From Wuchereria bancrofti (lineage: Eukaryota; Nematoda; Chromadorea; Rhabditida; Onchocercidae): a DNA stretch of 64,000 bases. Both the position numbers and the translations under genes were made by a program. Position 1 is the stretch's first letter, and every line of letters begins with the position of its first letter. Shown in pieces: positions 1 to 17,218 of this stretch. The notes under the pieces are model-generated. The model was not told where the DNA came from. It did no database searches and was given only the letters and a program-made list of their open reading frames with translations. Location: NCBI GenBank assembly GCA_005281725.1, contig SSBO01000001.1, forward strand, positions 3,022,399 to 3,086,398, in the 5' to 3' direction.

Positions 1-1717
1 CCATACTTCTATATATATATATGTAATTCGAAATCAGTGCTTTTTTAAGCTCAATAAAATGTTTACAAAAATATTCATCATTTGTTTTGCAATTAAATTT
101 TTACAAATTTTATAAATGAAATAGAATTGAAACGATATTAGCATGTTTGAAATTGGAAAATGCAATGAATGAAAATATTTAATTAGAAATTCCAATAATT
201 GGATATCTCAGTAAAGTTAAAAAACGGTTGAAGACAATATTTTGGGGAATGGTATTTTATAATTATCATTTAGTTTATTTAAAGTTATGAGTTTAGCAGG
301 AAAAGTTTATAATTCTACCTTTTAATTTCATATTATTTATTATATTACACATTTTATGTTAATTTAAGATATTTCGTTGCTATATCAAACATTATTCTGT
401 ATGCTTTTCGAAATTATTTTCTTAAAACTATTTAAATTTTGTTATAGATGTAGAGATATAAGAGAGAGAGAGAGAGAGAGTGATATAAACATGGCAGATA
501 TAGCAGTTTGGAAATGCACCATAATGTGAATGATCATGCATAAACATAAAATATACGATGAGTGATATGCAAGTATATATATATATATATGCAGGTATGT
601 GGAGGTGTAGATGGTCGTGTATAAATATGAAAATTATATGGCGAGTGATAAGTATTATTTATGTACAGATATACCTGAAAGTGTGTGGTGTACGTGTACT
701 TATGCAAATGTATGTGTGTGTATGTGTATGTGTGTATCATTGTATGTCATTTTAGAAAGAATTTCAAATAAATGTTTAAGTGTTGAAGACAAATCCATTT
801 GATCATCTCGCAATGTTCCCAGTGTAATGATATAGTCTGGTAAGATTGTTAGTGATATGTTATCGTTTAGAAGCGCTTACTCATTCATAGATTTGCATAA
901 AAATAGATTTTCTCTCTCTATCCCTTTCATTTCCTTCAAATAACTTTACATCTGATTTGCAGATAGAAATAAATAGAATCATTGCAATTGCTTACAAATA
1001 TCTTTGCTTTATCTGATCTCTTCCAACTAACTAATGAACAATTTATCATCACTTAGCATTCCTTTGCTTTTGCATATGGGACTAGAGGGCTAACAGAATT
1101 GTGACGAATTTAGTTAGTTTAATTTTTTTAAATATTCACATCTGATAGCTATCATTTTTCTTCTCAAACTATTGCAACTCTTCTTTTTCTCTCTCTTTCC
1201 TTCAACATTTCTATTTAGAACATTTTAATATTTAATCAATTAACAGTTTTTCTTTCTCTTATCCCCTTTTGTTTGATTTTAAGTTAGTTAAAATTTTAAT
1301 AGGTTTAATAATTTATGCATCGACTTCATGTGGAAAATTTGAATTTTCTGGTTTTGCTTTTTCAATTTTGGAACAATTTAAAGAATGTTTCTATTATTTT
1401 TTTTTAATTCTATGTTAGTTCGTATATTTATTGATCTAGATAGTTTTTCATGAAATAATTAAAATAAGGTGAAAATAAGAATTTTCGTGGTTTTTTTAGC
1501 TTTTTAAAGTTGTGACAAAAAAGCATTTATTAATCATTGTATATTGGTAATGATTAATAAAAGATTTTGAAAAATAGATTTTGTGAAATTTGCTTTTCAT
1601 TTTGAATTTTTCCTTTAGATTATGCTGACAGCATTTCAAACTATTTAAATTATCAATATTCAGTGGTAAAAATTTTAAGTAATTAATGATAAATTTCAGA
1701 AAACTTCATCAACTTCA
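1..1717. other. Left-flank noncoding DNA
   Basis: AT-rich sequence with no open frame I can support. It holds an (AG)n run, a (TA)n run and a GT-rich stretch between about 455 and 745; the short open frames there are microsatellite translations. The last part must hold the promoter and outron of the troponin T gene. A TTTCAG site ending at 1699 lies 18 bases before the chosen ATG and could be its trans-splice acceptor. Confidence 0.6.
460..740. repeat. Microsatellite cluster (AG)n, (TA)n, (GT)n
   Basis: Pure AG dinucleotides fill about 460-480, TA dinucleotides about 573-590, and an imperfect TG/TATG tract about 690-740. They are seen directly. No terminal repeats or coding capacity accompany them. 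Confidence 0.85.
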
Positions 1718-4700
1718 ATGACTACGGTTGAAAAGACGATAGACTTGTAAGTTTATTGGAAATTAACTGTTATTGGCCATACGTTATCTTACCTTTTGTT
1801 TTGGATCATTCCAATTCCTTTTCCTTCTCCTTCATTCTATTTTCAAAAAGAGTGATTGCTAAACCAATTTGTTTTGAAAAGCAAATTTAAATCCAACATT
1901 TACTAATTTCCAGACATAATAAAGATGATGATGATGAAGGTGATGGCGAAGAAGAAGAGGAAATAGAAGTAGAAGTAGAAACTGAAGATGAGGGCGAAGA
2001 TGACAACGAAAGTGAAGAGGTAGAAGATGAAAGTGAAAATGAACAAAGTGAAGCTTTCAAAAAAGTTGAAAGCGAAATGTAAGAAGTTATATTAGTTAAA
2101 CTTTAAGTCTTTTACAAATTTATTCAAAGTTTATAAACTTGAATTATCATTCGTTGTTGATTTACACTATTTCTCAAATAATTTTCTTATAAATTAGCTT
2201 ATCTCTTTCTTACATTTCTTTTTCTTAATCATTAACAAATTTTATTTATATTTTTAGTGACTAATTAGTTAGTTTAAAATAAAATTGAATCAAATAAATA
2301 AATGTTGGAATCATTAACAATAATTAATATAAGTGTTGAAAAATATGTTGTCAGCAATAACTGAAAGCAATTAGTTTTTTTTTCCGAATTATTTTAGCTA
2401 AACTGTAATCATTTTCAAAAAAATTTCTGTTTCGAAATATTTGCTTTTCAACCGGAAAAGTTTAGAAATTTTTCAAATTTTATAAATTTGTTTTTCTCAT
2501 ACTTCTCTCTTCTTAAAGATCTTAAAGATGTCTTTTTAGAGATTGTTCTGCACTTGTAAATATCAAAATTATTCATACATGTATAAAAAGAATAGAATTG
2601 AAAAGAAATAATTTTTTAAACTATGATATTTTTTTTTGATATAGCAACGAAAGCACTACTTAATCATGCCAGTCTCAACATAAATGATTATATTAAAGGA
2701 TAAAAGTTGATAAGGAATGCGAAGGAATGACAGAAGCAACAAAAGCAGTTTTAGTAAGTAAATTTTTTTTTTTCGTTTTTTGATACAATAATACAACGTG
2801 TATTACGTTATTAATAAATTTTCGTTATTTAAAAGTTTAGGCTGCAAAGAAACGACAAGAAGAGGAATATCGTTTGCAATATGAAGTACGTCGAAAAGAA
2901 GAACGTGAACGAGTGGAGCAAGAATTGAGAAGTCTGCGTGAAAAACAAGAAAGACGTCGACGTGAGCGTGAACAAGAAGAAAAAGAATTAGCCGAGAAGA
3001 TGCGCTTAGCTGAAGAGAAACATCGTCAAGAAGAAGTAAGTTTTATTTTTGGGAGAAAAAAATTATTTGATGTTAATTCTTTCGTTGTATATTGGTAAAA
3101 ATTTGAGGGTTTTTTTACTCTAAGATTATAAATATTTGAGTGTTTTTTGCTACTTAAATGAAAACAGACGGAACGCATATTTTAATAACAGTTTTCTTCG
3201 AATTATACTAACTAAAAAGTTCATAGCTGTGTTGCTATTTTACAAAAAATAAAATATTTTCAATTATTTTTTGTTTAAATTGAAAATTTCAAACTTTTCT
3301 TTCGAATTTTCCCGATGAAACTATCTAACAAATGCTTATGTTTTACTTTTTTTTTTAATATTCATTGCTAAAAGCGGAAAAGAAAATTTTAATTTCAAAT
3401 AAGAACTAAAAATTTTTTAGGAGGAAAGTAAAGCACGGATGGAAGCACAAAAACGAAAACGTGAAGAAGAACGATGCAAAAAGCAAGCGATGCTTGCCGG
3501 TTCATTGGCTGGTATCGTTTCATCCGGCAATAACTGTAATCCTAATTTTGTCATTCAGAAACCGGAAAAAATAGAGCGAAATGTAAGTTTGACACATTAA
3601 TAACTTGTATTTAAATTAAAAAATTTGCTTTGAATTTGCTTTGAAAAATTAAATCTTCTGAATTTGCAAAAAAGAATAATAATTAAAGCAAAATTCTATT
3701 CAAAATTATTGCAACTTTAATTTGGAAAACATGACTTTCTTTTTTCTTTTTACTCAACTTTAGAAAAATGATAAAGCGAGAGAAGAAAAAGAAGAAGCTA
3801 AACGTGTTTATATGGCAACGATAAACCATAAATCGAACGTTTCCCACTTATTGATAAACGATTTGAAAATTAAAATTCATGAATTGCACTCACGTATTTG
3901 TAAATTAGAAGCACTCAAATATGATCTTGAAAAACGACATGAACGACAACTTTATGATGTAAGTATTGTACTTTTAATTTACGGAATTCCGGATAACTTT
4001 CTATGCACATAAATGTATATATTCAATGCGAAATTGTAGTTGAAAGAATTACATGAACGTGAAAAGCAAGTGGCACGCCATCGTGCACTGCAACGAGGAC
4101 TTGATCCAAATGAAGCAGCAGCATCACCACATCCTGTAAGTTCTTAAATTTTTGCATAAGTGATTTTTCTTTCTTTTTCTTTTTTCATTTCCTTTTTTAA
4201 AATTATTAATGTAAAACTTAATTTAGACAATCTCTACAGTGCAATATGTGTTTTCAACCTTTCTTTTTTGACTTTTTCGTTTTGAATTTTTGACAAATCA
4301 CATTATTATAGCATAATTTTTTGATTAAAATTGATTAAGTTAGCAGTACATAAATGCATTTTGTATAATTAATGCATATAAAAGTTTGTGTAAATAAAGT
4401 TAATATACAGAAAATCTGTAAAATTTTGTTTTGATTTATTTCGATAGGTTGAACTTTCTTTTTTGTTTTATTCATCTTACATTATGCTAAGTAAAATTTG
4501 TGCTATGTCATCTTACATTTCCCGTGAAATTTGCCATATTTTAGCCAAAGATTAATGTAGCATCCAAGTTTGATCGGCAATTCGATCGTCGATCCTATGG
4601 TGACCGTCGAATAATATTTGAAAAAGTAATCATTCACAGCTCATTCAATATATGTATATTCGAAAAAAAGCTAAATAAGATTAATTATATCATGAGATTT

Positions 4701-5230
4701 GATATTCAAATTTTTGAATGGAAAAATTAAGCAGTTTGCCAGGTGAAATTTATATTTCAACTTTTGAATACGGTATTTTTGTTTCAAAATTCTTATACTC
4801 ATGGTGCCTGTAATATACCTACAATATTATTCTTATCACATATTTTGTGCACATTTTTTAATCTAAATCAAACGCACAAATTAAGCTTATTTGAGATTTA
4901 TGAGAAATTTCATCAAATGTCCAAACGGACTGTTTTAACAATTCCTAGGATTGAATATATTTGCTTTCAAACTTAAAATAAATCTTCATTTCATCGACTG
5001 ATTGCTAAATGTAATCATAACTTTTGCTGTTGTAGCCTCCAGTTGAAAAACCACTGCCAATCGTTCACGGTACCGCACGACCGCCACCGGAATGGGGACG
5101 TACGGAAAATGAAGAGTTGGAACAGCTTCGAAAAATTATCGAGCCACGCAAATATGTGGAAGAAATAAAAGTGACAAATATTCGACCACCCATCGATCCC
5201 ATTCCATTATCGCTACCACAAATGGATTGA
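1718..5230 (+). CDS. tnt: Troponin T
   Basis: Tropomyosin-binding subunit of the thin-filament troponin complex of muscle. Nine exons join in frame: 1718-1746, 1914-2078, 2699-2753, 2841-3035, 3421-3582, 3764-3958, 4040-4135, 4545-4625 and 5036-5230, giving about 390 residues, near the usual nematode length. Residues 10-64 are almost all Asp/Glu, the classic acidic N-terminus. Next come a segment reading [18 protein letters not shown] and a long Arg/Lys/Glu coiled coil (exons 4-5). The troponin I-binding arm follows, with [39 protein letters not shown], and [13 protein letters not shown] in exon 8. All introns are GT-AG. The ATG is chosen because TTTCAG ends 18 bases upstream (likely trans-splicing) and the frame runs without a break. 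AATAAA follows the stop almost at once. The paralogue within the nematode TNT set cannot be decided by eye. Confidence 0.95.
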
Positions 5231-6407
5231 AATAAAAATTTTGTACTTGATAAATTCAACATAATCAAATATTTATTTCTCATTTCTCATATATTAAAAA
5301 AAAAAAGATTCTGAAGTGTTTTAATAATGAAATTCTTTGCCTTTTTTTTACGATTTGTTTGTTTTTTCGTTTTTCATTGATTTTTTAATTGACTACCCTT
5401 GGTTGACTGTACAAGAAAGTTCAAAACAAATTTTATTCACTCTTGACATATTAATACAACTAGTAATTTTAAATATAGTAAATATTTCATAATATTCGTA
5501 ATTTTTCATCTCAATTTGAATTTTGTCTAAAACAATGGATAACTTTCTACTATAGTCATTACCCTATTATTAGTATTAGAACCCATTTACAGCATTATTT
5601 CCATGTTTCGAATAATTTCTTCATTTACGATATTTACTTACTTTAATATTCGCAGCATTATTTTTTCATTATAATCCATTCATTGTATCATCATTTCTCC
5701 ATTATGATATATTCAAAGTATCATTCCCTTATTACAGTATATTTACGACATGTGACTAAAATATTGAGCCTATGATTTGCATTTCAGTCATGCATTATAG
5801 CAATATCGAATTGCATGCACCATCACAGTTAATTTTCAATATCATTACATAACATAATGCAGTACACTCGAAATATCAATTGTTTATTATATTACATTTA
5901 CAAATTTAAAACTTTTATAAAAATCTTTATCTGAAAGGATTTTTATTTAAAATCGCATGAAAATTACAAATAATTTAGAATTTTTTTTTGCTTTTTTCGA
6001 TATGTTATGATATCTTTTCTAATACGTTAATTCTTTGATTAATAGAATTTCCCTCATTGCTTTTTTTAGAAATTACTTTTACTTTGTTAAGTACTACTCA
6101 TAATTGATATTTTTTTAACATATCGAACTTCATACTATTATTGGTTGATAGAAAAAAGCGATGAGAAGAGGAAATGATTTATTTATCTATAAAGTAGAAA
6201 TGAAGGAGTTTGATGAAGAAAGATGAAAGCTGCCAAAATATCATTAAAACGTGAAAGAACGTTCAACGTGAAATATTTTTTCCATGTATTATAATTCATG
6301 AAATATCATCAAAAGTTTAAGTAAAAATTTAACATGAGAATTTCTTTCATATATTATTTTCCTTATCCTTTTTTTTCCTTTATCGAAATTTCAAATTTTT
6401 TTTAGCA
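5231..6407. other. Convergent intergenic region
   Basis: It separates the 3' ends of troponin T (plus) and the ABCG gene (minus). AATAAA at about 5232 and an A-rich tract near 5296 suit troponin T 3' processing. The rest is AT-rich and I see no coding exon or structured repeat. Confidence 0.6.
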
Positions 6408-9400
6408 CTAACGAGCAAGCTGTACACGTAATACAAGACCAATATAACCGATAAGAAAAACACATAAAGTGTAAAATATCATAATACCCATATTCATATG
6501 CATATTATTTGCTTCAAAATTCAAATTACTGATTACCGATTTTCCGCTGTTTTCACAAATTGCTGCATGCTAAAATCCACCAATTTGCTTATAAATCTTA
6601 TAAATTTTGATTCAGTGCAATGGAAATGATAACTTTTTGCTATTTGCTTAATCACCGAGCAAACTGAAATCGATAGCTGGCAAAAAGACAAAAAAGCCAA
6701 AAAAAGGAAGAAATAGAGATAATAAAGGAAAAGTTCAAATGTTAAGGGTCAGGTGATTTGCATGCTATCATTAACACAAGTTCCAATTGTGATGTTTGAT
6801 CAATCTTATTCAATTCTCTATCTGTTAGATATTGGATCTATCGTAATCAATGATTAAAAATTAATTTTTCAATCGAGTTTTTTTTATTTTCCATTGGAAA
6901 TTTGAGCAAGAAACCAATACTTTACCTTTCCATTAGATAACAAGCAACTAATATTGTCATAATGTGAAAATTCGTTTATTATCAATGATTCATAGCCAAA
7001 ACGAAACCTAAAAATGGAACAATTGAATTAAATTCAATTTCATAAATAAAAAAATTTGCTTCACTAATTTTTTCAGAAAAATTCTTGACTGATATTGTAA
7101 TTATATTTTGTTATTACATGAAATTCGACGATTAATTAGTTCAATATTTTTGAATGAGCATAATGAATAGTACATACGAGATTACAGAAAAGAACGAAAT
7201 GATTTATGCAACAATTCAACCAATTCTAATTTAAATTTACCAACTGAAATACTGAACCCATCGCATCGAATCATGAATCGTTCTTACATTGCTATAAAGA
7301 CCGCCGGTAATCGATAGAACAGTTAATAGTGGGCCTGATATCGATAAAGCTATTGCGTACGATGGAGAGATCTGCAAATTTCAGTAATACAAATAAAGGT
7401 AATAATAATAATTAATTTATAATTGCATTAAAATAATTTGGTGCAAAGTGTTTTAACTGTTAATAAAGAATAAGCTATTTATTGATTGAAACATATTAGT
7501 AAGTAAGGATTGTTCAAAATTTCTTATAATATCACTCTGATTTCTATTCAACTTTTTATTTTCGCTGACAGCAATTTTGATTTAATTTAATTAATGATTC
7601 TGAAAATAATTTTGCAAAATAATTTATGAAAATATAAAATAAAATAAAATACAATTTCAATCCAATGATGACGTGCTTACCGAACTTAGCATAATGCCAA
7701 TACTAATAGCAGACCATTCAATTAATATACAAATAAGCAAAGTAATGAGAAATGTTGTAAATGTTGGATGGAGACCTATCAGGTAGTAACTGATACATAC
7801 CATGCAAATACCATCGATCGTAAAAATTGGTAAATATGACATTATCTGTCAAATATTCCATTCATATATTCTAATATATATGCATCGAAAGGAAATTAAG
7901 GAGAGAGAAAGACAGAGAGAGAGATTCGAAATATTTCTGTTTAATATGAAAATTGAATGGATGATCAGATCATTGGGATTAAATTCAATTTCTTATCAAC
8001 AAGAATATGTAATATTATCTTGGGAAATTTCATGAAAGTTCAGAGAAACCAACCTTTCCTGTAGCTTTACTATAAGAATGCTTAATCTTTATCACTTTGG
8101 ATTTAATTTTATAATATGGTTTGGAGAGAAAAATGAATAACAAACAATAAAATGGCAAGGAAAGCAATGATAAAGCCAATACTTTCTATTATTTATTATT
8201 TTTGGTTTAAAAATTATACTAGAAAAGTGTCAAAATGATAGTTTTTATCTTTGAACCAACAGTAGAAGACATCAAGATAACTGCTCATTTCGGAAATAAC
8301 AGAAAATGTAAACATAGTAGATCATATTTTGAAGACGATAATAGGAAAAAAAACATTATATATATATATAAAACAATTTAGAAACCATTGATAAGTAATA
8401 GCATATAACCGGATATATGCCATCATGATATTCCCGCACCAATAACGGAAAATCAGATGGTAAGAAAGTTTGAATACCAAATATAGTTGAATATGTTAAC
8501 TCAGAGATATAATAGAATAATGCTCCTTTAATATTAATAATACCGTCCTATAAAAAATAATTATAACTTAGACTTCCTGAATAAAATTCGAAGTTTTTTG
8601 TAAATTGAAATAAAATTTCAGAAAAGAAACTTATCACTTAATTTTTTTTACTCAAAATTAAATGACAAATCTCTTTCCAAAACAAAATAAACTAACTTGA
8701 TTCATCTTAGTTTGTAGATATAATGTACCCAAAAATAAGCCCATTACAATTTTTTGCACAAGTTTTGCCCATAATAAAGCTGGATTTCTCAAATTTTGCT
8801 TGATTGATCTGACAAAAAAGAATTTTAATTTCCTATCATTTCATAAATTTTTTCATTGCATTCCTTTTCATTCCATTTGCTACTAATTTTTCACGTGGTG
8901 TTTCACTAAGAAAATGTAACAAATGTATGAAAATCTGTCGAATGTAAAAAAAGATGAAAAAAAAAAGAAACGGAAAACGATATTATAAATATACAAATAA
9001 TGTATATGTTATGAATATAATATGAAGAAATTTTTGAAAAAAAAAAGAAAGAAACTGTTAAGAATAACAGTATTAATTGTTTGTTTAAATATCAGGCGAT
9101 TTTTAATAACGAGAAATTTAATAATCAATTAAAATGTATACACGATATTTTTAAAACAAATTTAAAATTTACCGTTTATTTTAGCTGATAACTTCTAAAA
9201 GAGGACATTTTTCAATAGAGTGTCATCAAATTAAAAATTTTATTAATACACTTTAAATAAACCTTATAAATAACGCATAAACAAGGGTTGAAATAGATGC
9301 TTTGCCATGTTCGACAGGTTGGGCTTGAAAATGTTTATTGCCAAATTGTAAATATTCAAGCACTTTTATTTCATATTTAGATTTCCTAAACTGCAAATGA

Positions 9401-12235
9401 AAACTTTTTAATTTTTCACTTCTTAACAAATTTTAGCAACAGTATTAGGCTCATCGGATCTTACTTCATTCTCCCACGATTATTACATTTGATAAAATTT
9501 ATGCGACATTTGACAAAATAAAATTTGAATATTTTCGCTGTTAAAAATTTTGATACCGCATTAACAATTTGATTGGCACGTTCTACACATTTTTCTTCGT
9601 CGCCTGGAACAATAGCCAATGTTTGAATGAAAAAATCAGCCGGATTAGTATGAGCTGGAATAGGATACCCAATATCAGCATAAAATCGTAAAGCTTCTGA
9701 TGGTGAACCTGTAAAAATAAGCAGCATGATAACTGTTATATTACTATAACCAGCCATGTTTATTATTTCAAATTATTAATGAAATTTTAAATTCCAATTA
9801 AGAAAAGAAATTAAAACATGTAGTAGTTCTGTCTATCATTTCAGAAAATTTGATCAATAATTAATAAAATTTTAAAATTTAACCAAGAAAGGCAATTTTT
9901 CCATTAGCAAGGAACACTACTCGATCAAACATTTCAAATATATCAGATGCTGGCTGGTGAATTGTACAAATGATTGTTTTTCCATTTTCGGATGCCATCC
10001 GTTCAAGAACCTTGGATTAATTAATATCAGAAAAGTTGAAAATTGCTTCTTTTGCTCGTTTACTATTCGAAATTTAATAGATAATTTGAAAGAAAAAGAA
10101 GTGAAAAGAATGTTTCATTGTTATACAAACTTTCACAATATGATATGCCATAAAAGAATCAATTCCAGTTGTTGGTTCATCAGCAAACAGCAAAGATGGA
10201 TTTGTTAAAATTTCTGTAGCAAATGATAAACGTTTTGCTTCACCGCTTGTGATACCTTTTTCTATACCTGATACGCCGATATGTGAACTAATGCAACGTT
10301 CTAATTCCAAATCAGCGATTACCTTAATAAAAGAAATTAAATATATCGGCATGTGAACTAATGTAGCGTTCTAGTTTTAAACCCACAATTACTTTACTCA
10401 TTAAAAAAAAAAGGACGTAAACTCCAAATTTGCAAATACCTTAATCAACAAAAAAGAAAACTACTATTAATTGAAAAATCAAGCTTAACATTCATCATAA
10501 ACTATTATATTTATTATCCGTTCATTCCAAATTAGTTTTGATATCTAAGGATTGAAAGATATTGTCGCTGGAAAGCGAGGAGAAGCTGTAAATGAATGAT
10601 CTCTTTGTTCATAAATTAACCTCGCTTTACACACATTATACTGTATGAGATATGTGAGAATTAAATGCATGTAATAGATATTGTAACAAAGAAATATCTA
10701 TCCTTAAACAAATTTCCTTTATTCTCAAATTCACATTTATCCAACACCATCTCTTAATTGCAATTAATCATTGCTTTACAATTGTCCATTTATAGTGTGG
10801 TTGGGGTTTCAGCTCTTTGGTAATGTTTAGCGTTTTGTAACTGTGTTGCATCCGTACTATATGTATAATGCGCTATTATGATGTTGATTTGTTTTTATGT
10901 TAAATAGAGATTTAATTACCCAAATTTGAGGTGTCTGCAATTTAAGAAACAAAAAGAAAAGTCAAAATTTTGTCACAGTTATAGAAAAACGACGACACAT
11001 ATTATTCAAATAATAAATTATAGTTGTAATAATTAATTAATAATATTTTTAATGAATTGCACGAAATATGCACAAATTCGATCAAACTGTTATTGCTTAG
11101 AAATTTATTGCTTAAAAAAATAATTTGCTGTAAAAAAAGAAAGCAAATTACTTGCTTTACACGCAATTCCTTTTCTCGTTTTGTAAATGATGATGGCAAA
11201 CGAAGAGCTGCTTGTAAAATGAGATGCTCGTAAACTGTTAATGAATTGATGAATAAATTTTGTTGTTGAATATAAGCGGAAACCTTTAAAAATTTTTTTG
11301 AAAGTTATAAAACCATAAAATGTTATCAGTTCAATTATTTTATGTATTGCAATTGATTTCTTTGTTTGAAATTATTCTGTAGGTGTATATGTGTGTGTGT
11401 GTGTTTTTTTTTTGGTACAAACAATTTTCTGTTTGTTTACTTTTTAATTCAGAGAAATATATGAAAATGTAAAGAACGGTATGTAGGGCATAATGAAGTA
11501 TTACTAATGTTTGAATAAATACTTATATACTTTTTTATACGTGTGGATATTTAACGGGTGATAATTAGACAGACGTAAAGCATAAGAAGTAGGTATTAAA
11601 CAGAATGAAAAATTTCTAACTTTATACTGACATATAGGAGAATAAAAGGGAAAGAAAATGATGACAAAGTAAACTAGCTTTAGTAATTTTTCGACCAACT
11701 ATTTCGCCATTTACTTTTACAACACCGCTAATTTTTAAGCCTTTTACATTTCGATGCAATAAAGCATTCAATAATGTCGTCTTTCCAGCACCACTACAAC
11801 AAATTTAGCCTTTATTTTGCTTTTACTAGGATAACTTCTGAAATTATCACTAAAACTATTATTACTAAATCACTAAAACTAGTATTAGAATTGTCCCACA
11901 AATTGTTCAAAATTCTATAACCTAACTTAAATTTTAAGTGTTCTTTCACTATTTAACTTTCTAGAAATTTTATTCTCATGTCAAAGAACAAATAGCTCAG
12001 ATAAGAGAGATATTAAAAAACAAGAATTCTTCCAGTGTTTTCTTGTTATGATTAAAATTTGACACCTTGCACCCATTAAAGCGATTAGTTGTCCTGGTTG
12101 AGCAATCCCCGTAACATCATGGAGTAACAATCGTTTCGTTTTTTTTGCAGTTACCGATAAACCTTCCCAAGTTAAGAAAACCGGATCAACCGGTGGTAAA
12201 TTGATGGCCGCATCGGAAGCAACGTTTGGATGCAT
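6408..12235 (-). CDS. ABCG (White/WHT-type) half ABC transporter
   Basis: ATP-driven membrane exporter of the ABCG subfamily, which works as a dimer; the substrate cannot be told. Thirteen exons in coding order: 12066-12235, 11679-11793, 11152-11283, 10131-10322, 9884-10010, 9557-9708, 9263-9390, 8697-8808, 8386-8547, 7681-7845, 7241-7371, 6926-7007 and 6408-6569. They encode about 609 residues, a typical half-transporter length. The nucleotide-binding domain comes first: Walker A GASGAGKT (55-62, split by an intron), signature ITSGE (163-167, usually SGGE), Walker B LLFADE (183-188) and H-loop histidine 221 in TIHQP. Membrane segments occupy the second half, with the family-typical ALFYYISELTYSTIFGIQ region. 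The exon 2/3 junction appears to use a GC donor (AAA|GCTAGT). TTCTAG ends 13 bases before the ATG, fitting trans-splicing. A duplicated fragment of exon 4 lies in the intron before it. Confidence 0.93.
10345..10403 (-). pseudogene. Partial duplicate of ABCG exon 4
   Basis: About 55 bases here match, with many substitutions, the 5' end of ABCG exon 4 and its acceptor (about 10277-10330). On the minus strand the copy still reads VIVGLKLERYISSHAD, against VIADLELERCISSHIG in the real exon. The conserved central block TAGAACG..CATTAGTTCACAT is shared. The copy breaks off after the shared part, has no matching donor, and its acceptor lacks the base that gives the right phase. It is best read as a decayed local tandem duplication inside the intron. 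Confidence 0.7.
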
Positions 12236-13210
12236 TGTCAAATTAATGCTAGAAGTTAAATGAGAGCAACCAGCTTATGTCAATGACTGTAAAGGAATGA
12301 GATTGAAATTAATTGAAACAATTCATTTATATAGTCCACAAGAAATGTTTATAAAATTAAAATTAAACAGCTTCATGTGCAATCACACGTGCGATTAATA
12401 TTGTTGTTGGTAGTTAACGTTGTAGTAGCGGTCTATTAACATGTGTATTACCACAGCCACTTTAGCTTGGAACTTAATTGAAACCGACCATTGAAGCCAA
12501 CCGCCAAACTCCTTCGGTATATTACTAACTAAATAAATTCCGATAAGAATTCTTTACGTTTAGACAGGAACAATTCCTTCAACTACTGAACTAGAAGAAG
12601 CAATAAGTCGTGATATACTAAATATGCGATGGGAACCGTCGCATATTTAAATAACGTATCAGTTCATTCCATCTCTATTTCTACCATCTAATAAACAGCA
12701 ATAACTTCTCACAAACCAAAAATAATTAAGCCCTATTTTAGACAGTTGAATTTGTTAAAACAAAAAGGCTGATTACCACCAAAATTTATTCCGGAATTGA
12801 AAATTTTTTTCTCAAATTCAATACTCTAACATGCTACTATGGTATTGTTACCACTGCTACTTTATTAATTTCACAAAATGTTTGAAGCATATCGTACCCA
12901 CTTACATTATTAATCCTATGACTTCTGCATCGTCCTTCTTTTCATATTTCCAATTTATTCCGGAAAATCACCGAGGAAAAAGAAAATATTCAATAGTCCC
13001 TCCTTCCAATAAAATACAATCTTCTTATAATAAAATATAATCTTCTTTCCCCTTTCATCATATTTTGTTAATACTTCATCCTTTTTCTCTTTCAACAATT
13101 TTTAAATTGTTTTTTGCTTTTATTTCTGCATATTGTTGAACAGTGAAAAAAAAATTAACGCATGATAACTCCATATACAAAAAGAAAAGGAAGAGAAATG
13201 AAAGGAAAAG
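12236..13210. other. Intergenic region between SPOP and ABCG genes, with hairpin
   Basis: It lies between two minus-strand genes, so it holds the SPOP 3' end and the ABCG promoter. The only clear structure is a perfect 11-bp inverted repeat at 12619-12629 and 12639-12649 with a 9-base loop. The plus-strand open frame at 12831-13040 has no splice or family support. Confidence 0.6.
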
Positions 13211-17218
<4,008 letters not shown>

